Assembly (NCBI RefSeq): GCF_018986435.1
Contig: NZ_JAHMIN010000019.1
Span: forward strand, 148,931 to 189,504
Reading direction: 5' to 3'
Length of the DNA stretch: 40,574 nucleotides
Source of the DNA: Hahella sp. HN01
Lineage (GTDB): Bacteria; Pseudomonadota; Gammaproteobacteria; Pseudomonadales; Oleiphilaceae
Positions within the stretch are counted from its first letter, which is position 1; each line of letters starts with the position of its first letter. The notes beneath the pieces were generated by a model that was not told the DNA's origin, searched no databases, and was given only the letters and a program-made list of their open reading frames with translations. Below, piece by piece: positions 1 to 8,002 of this stretch. A program made the position numbers and the translations under genes.

Positions 1-61
1 AGAAACCATAAAGTGAATACCTCATAAATTAATTTCCAATATAAGGCATGTGTACAACCCA

Positions 62-157
62 TTAAAACTCTTCGGACTTTGGATATTCTTCTACAACATT
101 ACCATGAGTATCCAAATACTCGTCATTTCCATTTTTCCTAGGCCAATACCCTTGTTT
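62..157 (-). pseudogene. Possible 3' remnant of a hypothetical gene
   Basis: On the minus strand a short frame with protein-like composition (motifs GYWPRKNG and DTHGNVVEEYP) runs to a stop at 62-64. It has an in-frame stop immediately upstream (158-160) and no usable start, so only about 31 codons remain. It resembles the tail of a secreted or toxin-like protein, but the family is not recognised. The rest of 1-235 shows nothing coding. Confidence 0.2.
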
Positions 158-235
158 TTATCTTTCATATTTAGGGAACCTCTAAATAACTCCCAGAATC
201 AGTCATAATACGGCAGCCCAACTCAGCAGGAATGC

Positions 236-500
236 TTTTCATGGAACAGATGGCTGCTCCAAAGCCGAAGACCAGGATAATAAGTGTAAGGTTAGCCGGG
301 AAATCTTTCTGGAGCGAATAGATACGCTGATTCTCTGGAAAGGGCTGTAGAAGAAGGTCGCCCGCAATTATCCAAAGGATGAGAGTGGTCAGCCGCCGTA
401 TCCGCCATGCTCCGCGTTCACTGCATGCAACTGTTTTATAACCTCAGCGACCCCGCAAGTCGCACGGTTATATGCACGCATTTTTAGTTCTATCGAAGCA
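236..500 (+). pseudogene. Decayed IS5-family transposase fragment
   Basis: Two plus-strand frames together read like the N-terminus of an IS5-type transposase. The first gives KVSREIFLERIDTLILW and then ESGQPPYPP. After a frame change around 405 the second gives MLRVHCMQLFYNLSDPAS, the diagnostic block of IS5-group enzymes. An in-frame stop follows ILWKGL, the frame shifts at least once, and a further stop lies near 483. Nothing of the catalytic DDE domain remains. No terminal inverted repeats or target duplication could be identified, so this is an old insertion relic and not an active element. Confidence 0.6.
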
Positions 501-565
501 TCCCTTCTTCGATGAGTGACAAGCTCGCCACGACCATTGTTCATCGATGGTCGCCGCGTTGCTTT

Positions 566-1066
566 TTAGAGTCTGCTGTAAACAATCACCGTGCGGTCAA
601 GATAGGCTTCATCCGTCACCACATTCACCGTGCGCACCAGTTTATCGTCCACGCGATAAATCTGGTCGCTGATGGTGGTGTCGCCATCGTCATAGCGGAG
701 AATGACTGAATATCGATTGGTTGGGGCCGCCCACGAGGGAATGTCGTCCGCCTGCAGAAACACGCCGGACTTGTGTGATTTCACCACGCCGCTGAACGGA
801 ACCACCTGCGGCGTCAAAACGCCGTCCGTGTCGAACCATTTAACCTGAGGCTCGCCCTCTTTTTCTTCAGTAAAGAAACCGCTTTGTTCTATGGTTAACG
901 TCAACCCGCTAGCCGGAGCGACTCTATCCACCAACTCTTCGCCAGAGCCGCGCAGCCCTGATTTGATTCTGTCGTCATGCTCGCCGCCCGGCTCCTGTGC
1001 AATGTCACTGCTGACGGAAATGCTTCCATCCAGCAGCCATGTGCCGACAAGGGATTCTATGCTCAT
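566..1066 (-). CDS. Hypothetical protein, lipocalin-like strand pattern
   Basis: A 166-residue soluble protein with no signal peptide or membrane segment. It opens with SLVGTWLLDG, continues with alternating short strands (LTLTIEQSGFF, NRYSVILRYDDGDTT) and closes with DRTVIVYSRL. That is the strand pattern of small lipocalin-like or calycin-type barrels, in which an N-terminal G-x-W sits at the barrel floor. No catalytic motif is visible and the family was not recognised. The upstream AAGAG, about 8 bases before the ATG, is a weak ribosome site. The gene stands alone, pointing toward the transposase relic, with no obvious partner. Confidence 0.65.
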   Translation of the reverse strand: MSIESLVGTWLLDGSISVSSDIAQEPGGEHDDRIKSGLRGSGEELVDRVAPASGLTLTIEQSGFFTEEKEGEPQVKWFDTDGVLTPQVVPFSGVVKSHKSGVFLQADDIPSWAAPTNRYSVILRYDDGDTTISDQIYRVDDKLVRTVNVVTDEAYLDRTVIVYSRL

Positions 1067-1296
1067 AGGGATACTCTTATAGGTAATATTCTATCTTGTT
1101 TCCTGCGCCTGATTTTTATTGGCGTCAGCGCCAATCCTACCTAATTTGCAGAGCGATTTGTTTTAAGAATTTCTAACGTTTTCGACAAGTTACACGTCGA
1201 CACTTAACGCTGACATTCATATTAGTTTTAACAGCCTCAGGACCTTGATTGTCTGGAAGTGATAGAATCCCTTGTATCCTGCTGGAGCGTAGCGAT

Positions 1297-1398
1297 ATGG
1301 ATCGGGAAATGATGAAAGAACTCGCAGACCAAGGCGCCAATAAACGCATTCGCAATCTGGCGAAACAGTATTCCGCATCAACGAAGCGCTGGTTATAA
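1297..1398 (+). CDS. Possible 33-residue small ORF
   Basis: The ATG at 1297 is preceded by GGAG at 1284-1287, nine bases away, and opens a 33-codon frame ending TAA at 1396-1398. The peptide is basic and helical in composition (MDREMMKELADQGANK at the start, STKRWL at the end). It may be a genuine small protein or the remnant of a larger gene. There is no homology call. The rest of 1083-1446 holds nothing else that looks coding. Confidence 0.22.
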   Translation: MDREMMKELADQGANKRIRNLAKQYSASTKRWL

Positions 1399-1446
1399 AT
1401 TAGAAACTGCTTTCCTAGCCAAAGCCTGTCAGGGTCTCGCACAACC

Positions 1447-1890
1447 ATGAAAATCACCTTATACGAATCTGTTGGAACCGCCATTATTATCAGTTGTAAA
1501 TCCGGGGTGATTTACAGCAATCAAACCGGCGGAACCGCCTGCTTGCAGCCCGAATACGAAGGCGTATTGATCCCGATCGCGAACACAATTGGTATACCGG
1601 ACTTGAATCTGGACAGCCCTGAAAATGAACTGGAAAATTACTTCACCGGCCACCCTTGGTTCGGCGTAGGGGCGACACTCGGCCTATCCGAAGATGACGC
1701 CCGGGCGATAGAAGCAATATTGAAAGAGTATGAGCTTGATGACCAAATCAGCGTCGACCGAAGTATGCTTCGTCAATCCCATGAAGCATGGATACATATC
1801 AATATTGTCGAAGTGGAAGGCCGCTCACTTTTCAACGGCTTCGGCCCTTATCCCAGGAAAGGCGTGCTGACCTGGCAGAACAGCGATTGA
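1447..1890 (+). CDS. DUF6210-like hypothetical protein
   Basis: A 147-residue soluble protein. The N-terminal half contains GVIYSNQTGGTACLQPEYEG followed by VLIPIANTIG. This resembles the conserved block of the uncharacterised DUF6210 family (a Gly-Gly-x-x-Cys-x-Gln segment followed by E-G-V-x-x-P). The C-terminal half is acidic and helical, then ends in a strand-rich segment (EAWIHINIVEV). Function is unknown, and family membership is from memory of the motif. It stands alone, with a REP-rich spacer downstream. Confidence 0.6.
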   Translation: MKITLYESVGTAIIISCKSGVIYSNQTGGTACLQPEYEGVLIPIANTIGIPDLNLDSPENELENYFTGHPWFGVGATLGLSEDDARAIEAILKEYELDDQISVDRSMLRQSHEAWIHINIVEVEGRSLFNGFGPYPRKGVLTWQNSD

Positions 1891-1959
1891 CGCCCCGTTC
1901 GCATTAAACCTGCCGAAGAACCTCCCAGCAAGATTATCCGACTCAGCCCCCCACCACTC

Positions 1960-1985
1960 CGTTCGCCCTGAGCCTGTCGAAGGGC
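1960..1985 (+). repeat. REP-like repeat, copy 1
   Basis: This 26-bp unit reads CGTTCGCCCTGAGCC then TGTCGAAGGGC. The GCCCT and AGGGC ends can pair as a small imperfect hairpin. Identical sequence recurs at 2240-2265, and an inverted copy with one mismatch lies at 2072-2097. Units of this kind are dispersed intergenic repeats in many proteobacterial genomes. Confidence 0.75.
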
Positions 1986-2071
1986 TTTCCAAAGCGCCTC
2001 CAAACCAGTCGGCTCAAGTGGACGTTATTTCCCGTTGGGTCAGTTTTGCTCAAGGCCAGTACGCGACTGCC

Positions 2072-2097
2072 GCCCTTCGACAAGCTCAGGGCGAACG
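2072..2097 (-). repeat. REP-like repeat, copy 2 (inverted)
   Basis: Inverse orientation of the unit at 1960-1985, with a single difference (CAAGC instead of CAGGC). Together with its neighbours it fills most of the gap between the DUF6210-like gene and the dehydratase gene. The gap (1891-2282) holds no credible gene. Confidence 0.72.
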
Positions 2098-2239
2098 GTT
2101 TCTTGGTGGTTGTTATTATCCAGACAGCCGATCGCTGCCGCCTTTCCGATAAAGGAGAGGACACATAAGCAAACCACAAACGACAACCCCACCCCGTTCC
2201 GTCGAAGGCCATCCTGAAGACTACTCGACTAGGCACCCC

Positions 2240-2265
2240 CGTTCGCCCTGAGCCTGTCGAAGGGC
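2240..2265 (+). repeat. REP-like repeat, copy 3
   Basis: Identical over 26 bp to the copy at 1960-1985. It lies just after the stop codon side of the minus-strand dehydratase gene, where it could stabilise the transcript end or stop transcription. Confidence 0.75.
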
Positions 2266-2282
2266 CTCCCAGAGCGACAAAC

Positions 2283-3200
2283 TTATCCTGCTTCCGCCCA
2301 CTTTCGAATTTGATCAATCGTCGCTGTCGCCCCGCCGCAGACAATCACCAAAATCCTGTCGAACGTCGCCAGAACAGGATGGTTTTCATACACAGCCGCC
2401 AGACTGGCCCCGCACGCCGGCTCGACCAAAATACAGTGATCCGTCAGAAAGCGCTCACAGGCGGATAACGCGCTGGGGTCAGAGACGACGACACTATGAA
2501 TACTATGCTGCCTCGCACACTCCAGGGCTCTTGTCGATACCCGCTTGGCGCCCAAGGATGTGGCGATGCTGTCGATACGCTCAAGCTCCACACTATGACC
2601 AGCCTCCAACGCCGCGTGAAAGGACGCTGCGCCTTGAGTTTCAACAGCGATAACGGGAACATCCGCCCACTGACTGCGCTGCAAGCCCTCGACCACGCCA
2701 GAGAGCATGCCGCCGCCTCCCACACAGAGCAGCACCGCGTCCGGCTTCATTCCCGTCTTGGCGACTTCATCTATCATGGTCGCATGTCCCCGCCACAGCA
2801 GAGGATCATCAAAGGGATGAATAAAGGCGTCCGTGGCGCCAACCAGCGCCAGCGCATGCTCATTCGCCTCCTGCCAGCTTCCGCCGTGAACGATTACTTC
2901 CGCTTGCTCCAGACGCAGCAGCTCTTTGGCTCTTTCTGTCGTGGTTTCCGGCACGACCACGAGGGCGGGAACGCCCAAACGACGTCCCGCGTAGGCCACC
3001 GCCAACCCGGCATTGCCGCCGGATGAGGAGATAAAACGCTGCGCACCCTGCGCTTTATGATGCTCACAGGCGGCGCCCACGCCTCTAATCTTGAAAGAGC
3101 CCGGCGGCTGCAGCGCCTCCAGCTTCAACCAGATCGAACGTTGCGACGCCATGCTCAATGGTCGCGATTCCAGCAAAGGCGTTTCGATATGCAGGCTCAT
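2283..3200 (-). CDS. PLP-dependent serine/threonine dehydratase-like enzyme
   Basis: A 305-residue fold-type II PLP enzyme of the serine/threonine ammonia-lyase group, which converts L-serine or L-threonine to pyruvate or 2-oxobutyrate plus ammonia. The PLP lysine is K37 in PPGSFKIRG. The substrate/cofactor loop SSSGGNAG is at 58-65, and the phosphate-binding glycine run CVGGGGMLSG is near the middle. The C-terminal VCGGATAT supplies the residue facing the pyridine nitrogen. The length matches short eukaryote-like serine dehydratases (about 320 residues) without the ACT-like regulatory domain of IlvA, so it is probably catabolic and unregulated by isoleucine. A GAGG/GGGGAG ribosome site precedes the ATG. 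It is divergent from the AraC gene, which may control it. Exact substrate is inferred. Confidence 0.88.
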   Translation of the reverse strand: MSLHIETPLLESRPLSMASQRSIWLKLEALQPPGSFKIRGVGAACEHHKAQGAQRFISSSGGNAGLAVAYAGRRLGVPALVVVPETTTERAKELLRLEQAEVIVHGGSWQEANEHALALVGATDAFIHPFDDPLLWRGHATMIDEVAKTGMKPDAVLLCVGGGGMLSGVVEGLQRSQWADVPVIAVETQGAASFHAALEAGHSVELERIDSIATSLGAKRVSTRALECARQHSIHSVVVSDPSALSACERFLTDHCILVEPACGASLAAVYENHPVLATFDRILVIVCGGATATIDQIRKWAEAG

Positions 3201-3388
3201 TACGCTCCCCTCATCTCCTCGTGATTTTGTATGGAAAATATTCCTGTCTGGACGGACGATAGCTCAGAAAGAACTACCTGCCTTGTAAAATATTGACGCT
3301 GTTCCCAGCCTTCCAGCAGATGATAAGGCTTGCTATAGTCCTTTTGCTCCGTAGGTTTCACGTCTGACTTCAGCTATTCCGATCGCCC

Positions 3389-4192
3389 ATGAATGACAGC
3401 ATTCAGTATCAACGCAGCGCCGACATCCCCGGACTGGTGCTTGGCGCAGGTCGCTTCGCCCAGTTTGATTTCGGCCGTCATTATCATCTGGATTATCACA
3501 TCGGTATCGTTACTGAAGGCGTGCAGCGTCAGCAATACAAAGGGGAGACACGGGTTCTGGGCCCCGGTTTTATCTCGCTGATGCCACCGGGAGAAATTCA
3601 TGACGGCGCCTGCGATAGCGACGCCTACACGCTAAAGACCTTTAGAGCGCCTTACAATCTGATGCAGGAGGCCAGCGCAGAACTGAGCGACGTGCATCTT
3701 GGCCCGGAACTGTTTGGCAATGTCTTTGAGGATTCAGCGACTGCGACCCGTCTTTTTCATCTTCACAACGCCATGCGCTCAGAGAGAGTTTCCACGCTGG
3801 AGATTCAGTCAGAATGGCTGTCAGTGCTGGAGGCATTATTCACGTATACAAGGGCCATCAAACCCAGACGCGATCCCAATGCCCTCTCCCATGCTCAGTG
3901 GCGACGCATGCAGGATTACTGTCTGGCGAATCTCTCTGAAAAAATCACTTTGGACGATTTAGCCACCCTATGCGGACTGGGCCGATTCCTCTTTCTCCGC
4001 CAGTTCAAACGCACAGTAGGCATGACGCCCCACGCCTGGCTATTACGACTCCGCCTGGAACAAGCCTGCGCCCTGCTGACCCAAGGCTCCCTCTCCATCG
4101 CACAGATCGCCCAACGCGTCGGCTTCTACGACCAAAGCCATTTTAACCGGAGTTTCAGACAGGCGTTTGGGGTGGCTCCGTCGGGGTATTAG
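3389..4192 (+). CDS. AraC-family transcriptional regulator
   Basis: A 267-residue regulator. Residues about 10-90 form an AraC-type cupin (HYHLDYHIGIVTEG and PGFISLMPPGEIHDG are typical of arabinose-binding-like domains). Residues about 165-267 carry two helix-turn-helix units. The first is around ITLDDLATLCGLGRFLFLRQFKR. The second is around SIAQIAQRVGFYDQSHFNR, ending FGVAPSGY, the classic AraC C-terminal signature. It probably senses an amino acid or related small molecule and controls the divergent dehydratase gene. That is inference from the 188-bp shared upstream region. The start is the first ATG in frame after an in-frame break. Confidence 0.9.
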   Translation: MNDSIQYQRSADIPGLVLGAGRFAQFDFGRHYHLDYHIGIVTEGVQRQQYKGETRVLGPGFISLMPPGEIHDGACDSDAYTLKTFRAPYNLMQEASAELSDVHLGPELFGNVFEDSATATRLFHLHNAMRSERVSTLEIQSEWLSVLEALFTYTRAIKPRRDPNALSHAQWRRMQDYCLANLSEKITLDDLATLCGLGRFLFLRQFKRTVGMTPHAWLLRLRLEQACALLTQGSLSIAQIAQRVGFYDQSHFNRSFRQAFGVAPSGY

Positions 4193-4213
4193 GTGTGAAC
4201 AGACGCAATAGAA

Positions 4214-4737
4214 CTACTGGCCATATTGGATTCGCTTGAAAGAAACGGCGCCTTTTGAATTTGCTGCTGTCGAAAAGAATGTCCCCGACATGCTGTCGCT
4301 TGACTCGGCGACTAAATGAACAAAGGTTGAGCTTTTTCTGATTAGCCCATCCTCCTTTAAAGTTAAGTCGACCAGATTATCAGAAAAGAATTTATACGTT
4401 ATCGTGCCTGAAATTTCAGAATGGCTTCTCTTGGAAGGGTGATACGCAATGGACTCGCTATTTGTTTCTTCCGCTACCTTTTCACCTAAACCAGAAATAC
4501 CAAGGCCATTTTGGATTAGAAAATTTCATGAGTAGCTGTCATTCCCTTGTATGGGTTGTACTCGGAATTCTCAACATAGAACTCTACTTTCCAACGCCCA
4601 CTCAAACGATCAACTTTATAGAAATAGTCGTTCCAAAGCCCAAATATGATGGCTATCAGAACTGCGGAAATTATGTTCTCACCAACCCCCTTTAAACGAC
4701 TTGGCAATCCTTTTAATTTTCTAACCACTAATTTCAT
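4214..4737 (-). pseudogene. Frameshifted membrane-anchored hypothetical protein
   Basis: The minus strand from ATG 4737 encodes MKLVVRKLKGLPSRL, a membrane helix (NIISAVLIAIIFGLW) and SGRWKVEFYVENSEY, then stops at about 4516. One reading-frame step (-1) at the AAATTTT tract near 4523-4530 restores a long frame. That frame continues through ISGTITYKFFSDNLVDLTL and GTFFSTAANSKGAVSFKRI to a TAG at 4214-4216. Joined, it is about 172 residues: a short cytoplasmic tail, one membrane anchor and a strand-rich outer domain. The frames do not overlap in the arrangement of a canonical slippery heptamer, so a lost base (real or a sequencing error) is likelier than programmed frameshifting. Family not recognised. 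Confidence 0.55.
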
Positions 4738-4925
4738 AACGCCAATCACTGTGGAATTGCCAAACGTAGCGCTATCATCACATTCCCTCCCAACTTTTGA
4801 GATTGAAGTGGTAAATGTTCCGGCTCAGAATAAAAACTTAGACTCGCCAACTCTGTACGGCAAATACAAATTCACGCGCAAGGTTATATAACCTCTTGCA
4901 CTGACAAGGGTGACGCCTTTACTCA

Positions 4926-6644
4926 TCATCTCATTACCTGCCAGATCAAAATCGCCAACAACGCCAACGATACCCCCTGCCAAAACATCACCGGATTACG
5001 CTCCAGAATAGGAGGCCGAGTCTGGTTGAGGTAGGCGGGGTTTGGGTGGCGAAGGTCGTGGAGGAATTCCGAGATTTCGGTGTAGCGTTTGTGGGGATTG
5101 GGCTGGACGGCTTTCTTGAGGGTGGCGTCGATCCAGGCGGGAATGTCTCGTTCTTCGCTGAGCACGGATTTGTAGGTGAGTCGTTTCTGTGCGCCGGCGG
5201 TGCGGGTTTTGGCGACGTCGGCGCCATAGGGGAATTCGCCGGACAGCAGATGATAGGTCAGTACGCCCAATGAATAGAGATCCGAGCCAGGGGAGCCGAC
5301 TTCTCCCAGGAAGTATTCCGGCGCGGCGTACAAGGCGGCGCCGAGCAGGTTGGGCTGGCGCAGCCCTTGATCGTTCTCCGCGACGCCGCCTACCCGGGTT
5401 GAGCCAAAATCTATGATTTTCACCACGCCGGACGCATCAATCATCAGGTTGTCCGGTTTTAAGTCCTGATGCAGCATGTCCATGCGGTGAAAAGCCATCA
5501 GCCCTTTCGCCGCTTGCTCCACAATGCCCCTCACCGTTTCCAGATCCGGTCGCGGGTGATCCCGCAGCCACTGGTTCAGCGTTCGGCCTTCGATGTATTC
5601 ACTCACCGTGTAGAGATAGCGCCGCGGTCGCTCGAATTGCGCGGCCTTCGCCACATGCAGGCTATTGATGCGGCGGGCGATCCATTCTTCCATGAGCAGG
5701 CGCTCCAGATAGGCGGGATCGCCCTGCTGATCCGTCGCTGGCGTTTTTATTACCACCTTGGTGTTGGAGGTAGTATCTACCGCCAGATAAACATGACTGC
5801 GACTGCTGGTTTGCAGGCAGCGCAGGATTTGATAGCCATCAAACTCCGCTCCGACCTGCAAAATCGGGGGAAGCGGCAGGGTTTCCACCTGTTGTTGAAA
5901 CAAAGAATCCACGTCACAAGGCAGCGCGTCTACGCGAATGATCTGCAGCGTCAAATTGTCCTTGCTGCCCTGCTCCAACGCATGATCGACCATGCGTTTG
6001 GCGATGGCGTCCAGGTCATCGGGCTCCTGTAACGCCTCGATTAAAGTATGGGCGTCACAGTATTCATACACGCCGTCGGTGGCCATGATAAAGATATCGC
6101 CCAGCTTGAGCCGCAATGGTTGGTAGTCGATTTCAATATGCTCTCTGAATCCCAGCGCCCGACTCAGATAGCTCTGACTTTGCGACACCCACAAACGGTG
6201 ATCGTGGGTCAGCTGCTCCAGAGCGCCGTCCCGCAGACGGTAAACGCGGGTGTCGCCGACATGAAGGATATGCGCAATGTCGGATTTGAACACCACCGCG
6301 CTAAACGTACAGACGTAGCCTTTTTCCTTGTCATAACGATACACGCTGCGCTGGCCTTCGGCATACAGCCAGGAGTTGGTCGCCCGCAAAACCCGTTGGG
6401 CCGCATGCTGCACAGTCCAGGCGTCGGAGGTGCAGAAGTAGTCTTCCAGAAAGCTTTTCACCGCCGTCTCACTGGCGATCTGACTGACCGAGCTGCTGCT
6501 GACCCCATCGGCCATCGCAAACGCAGCGCCTTTCATCGTCAGTTGCACGCCCTTGGGAACACAACCGCCATGAAAATCCTGATTGATCTCTTTGCGGCCT
6601 TTATCGGTCCATTGACCGAAGGAAAGCGTCAGCTCATTGCGCAT
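4926..6644 (-). CDS. Bifunctional PP2C phosphatase / Ser-Thr protein kinase, membrane-anchored
   Basis: A 572-residue fusion. Residues about 5-245 are a PP2C-type phosphatase (NQDF, MADGVSSSS, LHVGDTRVYRLRDG, ATDGVYEY and SKDNLTL supply the metal-binding acids). Residues about 268-530 are a Hanks-type kinase. It has the lysine in KVVIKTP, catalytic loop HQDLKPDNLMI (HQD replacing HRD), DFGST, APEY and DLYSLGVLTYHLLSG. A single hydrophobic segment at the extreme C-terminus (VSLALLAILIWQVM) anchors it with both enzymes in the cytoplasm. It follows the nitrite/formate channel gene by 75 bp on the same strand. Related fusions sit beside nitrate/nitrite assimilation genes in Pseudomonas, so a role in controlling nitrogen-oxyanion uptake is plausible but inferred. 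Confidence 0.92.
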   Translation of the reverse strand: MRNELTLSFGQWTDKGRKEINQDFHGGCVPKGVQLTMKGAAFAMADGVSSSSVSQIASETAVKSFLEDYFCTSDAWTVQHAAQRVLRATNSWLYAEGQRSVYRYDKEKGYVCTFSAVVFKSDIAHILHVGDTRVYRLRDGALEQLTHDHRLWVSQSQSYLSRALGFREHIEIDYQPLRLKLGDIFIMATDGVYEYCDAHTLIEALQEPDDLDAIAKRMVDHALEQGSKDNLTLQIIRVDALPCDVDSLFQQQVETLPLPPILQVGAEFDGYQILRCLQTSSRSHVYLAVDTTSNTKVVIKTPATDQQGDPAYLERLLMEEWIARRINSLHVAKAAQFERPRRYLYTVSEYIEGRTLNQWLRDHPRPDLETVRGIVEQAAKGLMAFHRMDMLHQDLKPDNLMIDASGVVKIIDFGSTRVGGVAENDQGLRQPNLLGAALYAAPEYFLGEVGSPGSDLYSLGVLTYHLLSGEFPYGADVAKTRTAGAQKRLTYKSVLSEERDIPAWIDATLKKAVQPNPHKRYTEISEFLHDLRHPNPAYLNQTRPPILERNPVMFWQGVSLALLAILIWQVMR

Positions 6645-6719
6645 AAATATAGTGAGCCCCGACGTCCGTTCGCAGACGCCGGCAACTGTCCTCAGGTGTT
6701 GTGTAATCAGGCGCTCCGA

Positions 6720-7556
6720 TCAAGCCATCGCTTCTTTACCGGACGCCGCCAGCTTGCGTTTCGGCGCTGTTTTGTAGTGAGTGCTGTACAGGGTCAGTCC
6801 GGTGAAAGCCAATCCACCCACCAGATTACCCAGCGCCGTCGGAATTTCATTCCAGATGAAGTAATCCATGATAGAGAAATCGCCGCCCATAATCATGGCC
6901 GAGGGAAACAGGAACATGTTCACAACAGAGTGTTCGAATCCCATGAAGAAAAACAACATGATAGGCATCCACATCGCCAGAACTTTACCGGAAACCGTCG
7001 TAGAAATCATCGCGCCGACCACGCCCATGGACACCATCCAGTTACACAGCATCCCGCGCAGGAAAATAGTCAGCCATCCGGCCAGGCCATATTGCGCGTA
7101 ACCGAGAGTACGGGCCTCGCCCACGCTGGCGATCTTGGTTCCCACCGCACCGGGGTCCGTATTAAAACCATAGGTGAACACGAAAGCCATCATGAAGGCC
7201 ACCGTCAGCGCGCCGGCGAAGTTGCCCAGGAACACCAGCCCCCAGTTCCTCAAAACGCCATGGGTCGTCACGCCCGGACGTTTATCCAGCAAGGCCAGAG
7301 GCGTGAGCACAAACACGCCAGTCAACAGATCGAAGCCCATCAGATAGAGCATGCAGAAGCCAACAGGAAACAACATGGCGCCAACCAGAAACACGCCCGT
7401 CTGCACCGCAACCGTGACGGCGAATACCGCCGCCAACGCCAATATAGCGCCCGCCATATACGCCCGGATCAAGGTGTCTCGCGTAGACATGAAGATTTTT
7501 GATTCGCCAGCATCGACCATCTTGGTCACAAACTCTGAGGGGATTAAGTAAGCCAT
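6720..7556 (-). CDS. Formate/nitrite transporter (FNT) family channel
   Basis: A 278-residue polytopic membrane protein with six hydrophobic helices. It carries the FNT signatures: NWGLVFLGNFAGA in the first half, LCNWMVSMGV around the pore, and FFMGFEHSVVNMF with the central histidine of the family. FNT channels are pentamers passing formate, nitrite or hydrosulfide with protons. The downstream PP2C-kinase gene makes nitrite the likelier cargo, an inference from context. A GTG at 7568 lies four codons upstream in frame. The ATG at 7556 is preferred because it gives the usual FNT N-terminus (MAYLIPSEFV) and follows GAGAG. Confidence 0.9.
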   Translation of the reverse strand: MAYLIPSEFVTKMVDAGESKIFMSTRDTLIRAYMAGAILALAAVFAVTVAVQTGVFLVGAMLFPVGFCMLYLMGFDLLTGVFVLTPLALLDKRPGVTTHGVLRNWGLVFLGNFAGALTVAFMMAFVFTYGFNTDPGAVGTKIASVGEARTLGYAQYGLAGWLTIFLRGMLCNWMVSMGVVGAMISTTVSGKVLAMWMPIMLFFFMGFEHSVVNMFLFPSAMIMGGDFSIMDYFIWNEIPTALGNLVGGLAFTGLTLYSTHYKTAPKRKLAASGKEAMA

Positions 7557-7875
7557 TGCAACTCTCACATCATGTTATAAGTTTGGTGATGGCATTTGGC
7601 GTTGGCCGGTCACGACCAATTGGCGTCCTTTTCCAGGAATATCTGTCCATACTCCTTATGCCCTGCTCATTTACAGTGATGGACTCACTTTGGCGTCGGC
7701 CACGCAAATGCTGACTCCAATAACGCAATTTAGAGGCCAGGGGTTCATTAAACCTATTTAGAAACAGCAAGTTATATAGTGTCTCGCCCTATAATAGGGC
7801 AATTTGACAGCCACGCCGCATAGACCTTCGCTCGCATCCGGTGCAGCCTAGAGGGGACAGACATCAGAATTAGTG
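7557..7875. other. Intergenic region upstream of the FNT channel gene
   Basis: About 320 bp without a credible gene. It holds the 15-bp perfect palindrome described separately (7786-7800), and presumably the promoter of the channel-kinase operon. A 66-codon minus-strand frame here (7570-7770) has no ribosome site or protein-like signature. Confidence 0.5.
7786..7800. promoter_or_regulatory. Perfect 7-1-7 palindrome, possible operator
   Basis: GCCCTATAATAGGGC is a perfect inverted repeat with a one-base centre. It lies about 230 bp upstream of the channel gene start. The spacing is long for a direct repressor site, and no T-tract follows, so it is not a terminator. A regulator site is a guess. 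Confidence 0.3.
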
Positions 7876-7912
7876 CAAAAAAATGGACCCGAACTCTCAC
7901 GTCCGAGTCCAT
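7876..7912 (-). terminator. Rho-independent terminator
   Basis: On the minus strand the arms ATGGACTCGGAC and GTTCGGGTCCAT (7901-7912 and 7883-7894) form a 12-bp stem with two G-U pairs and a six-base loop. Seven T residues follow. It ends transcription of the large secreted-protein gene that stops at 8003. Confidence 0.85.
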
Positions 7913-8002
7913 GGTATCAATATCGGTATCGGAGCCTTACCCCTTTACCTCCGCTTCAGCACCACAAGTGACGCCAGCTAAAGACCCCGGATATCACCAA
8001 TG

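Noticed and set aside
6048-7502. 484-codon plus-strand frame over the kinase and channel genes
   Set aside because: It spans two well-defined minus-strand genes and is rich in His, Gln and Arg, as expected of a shadow in GC-rich DNA.
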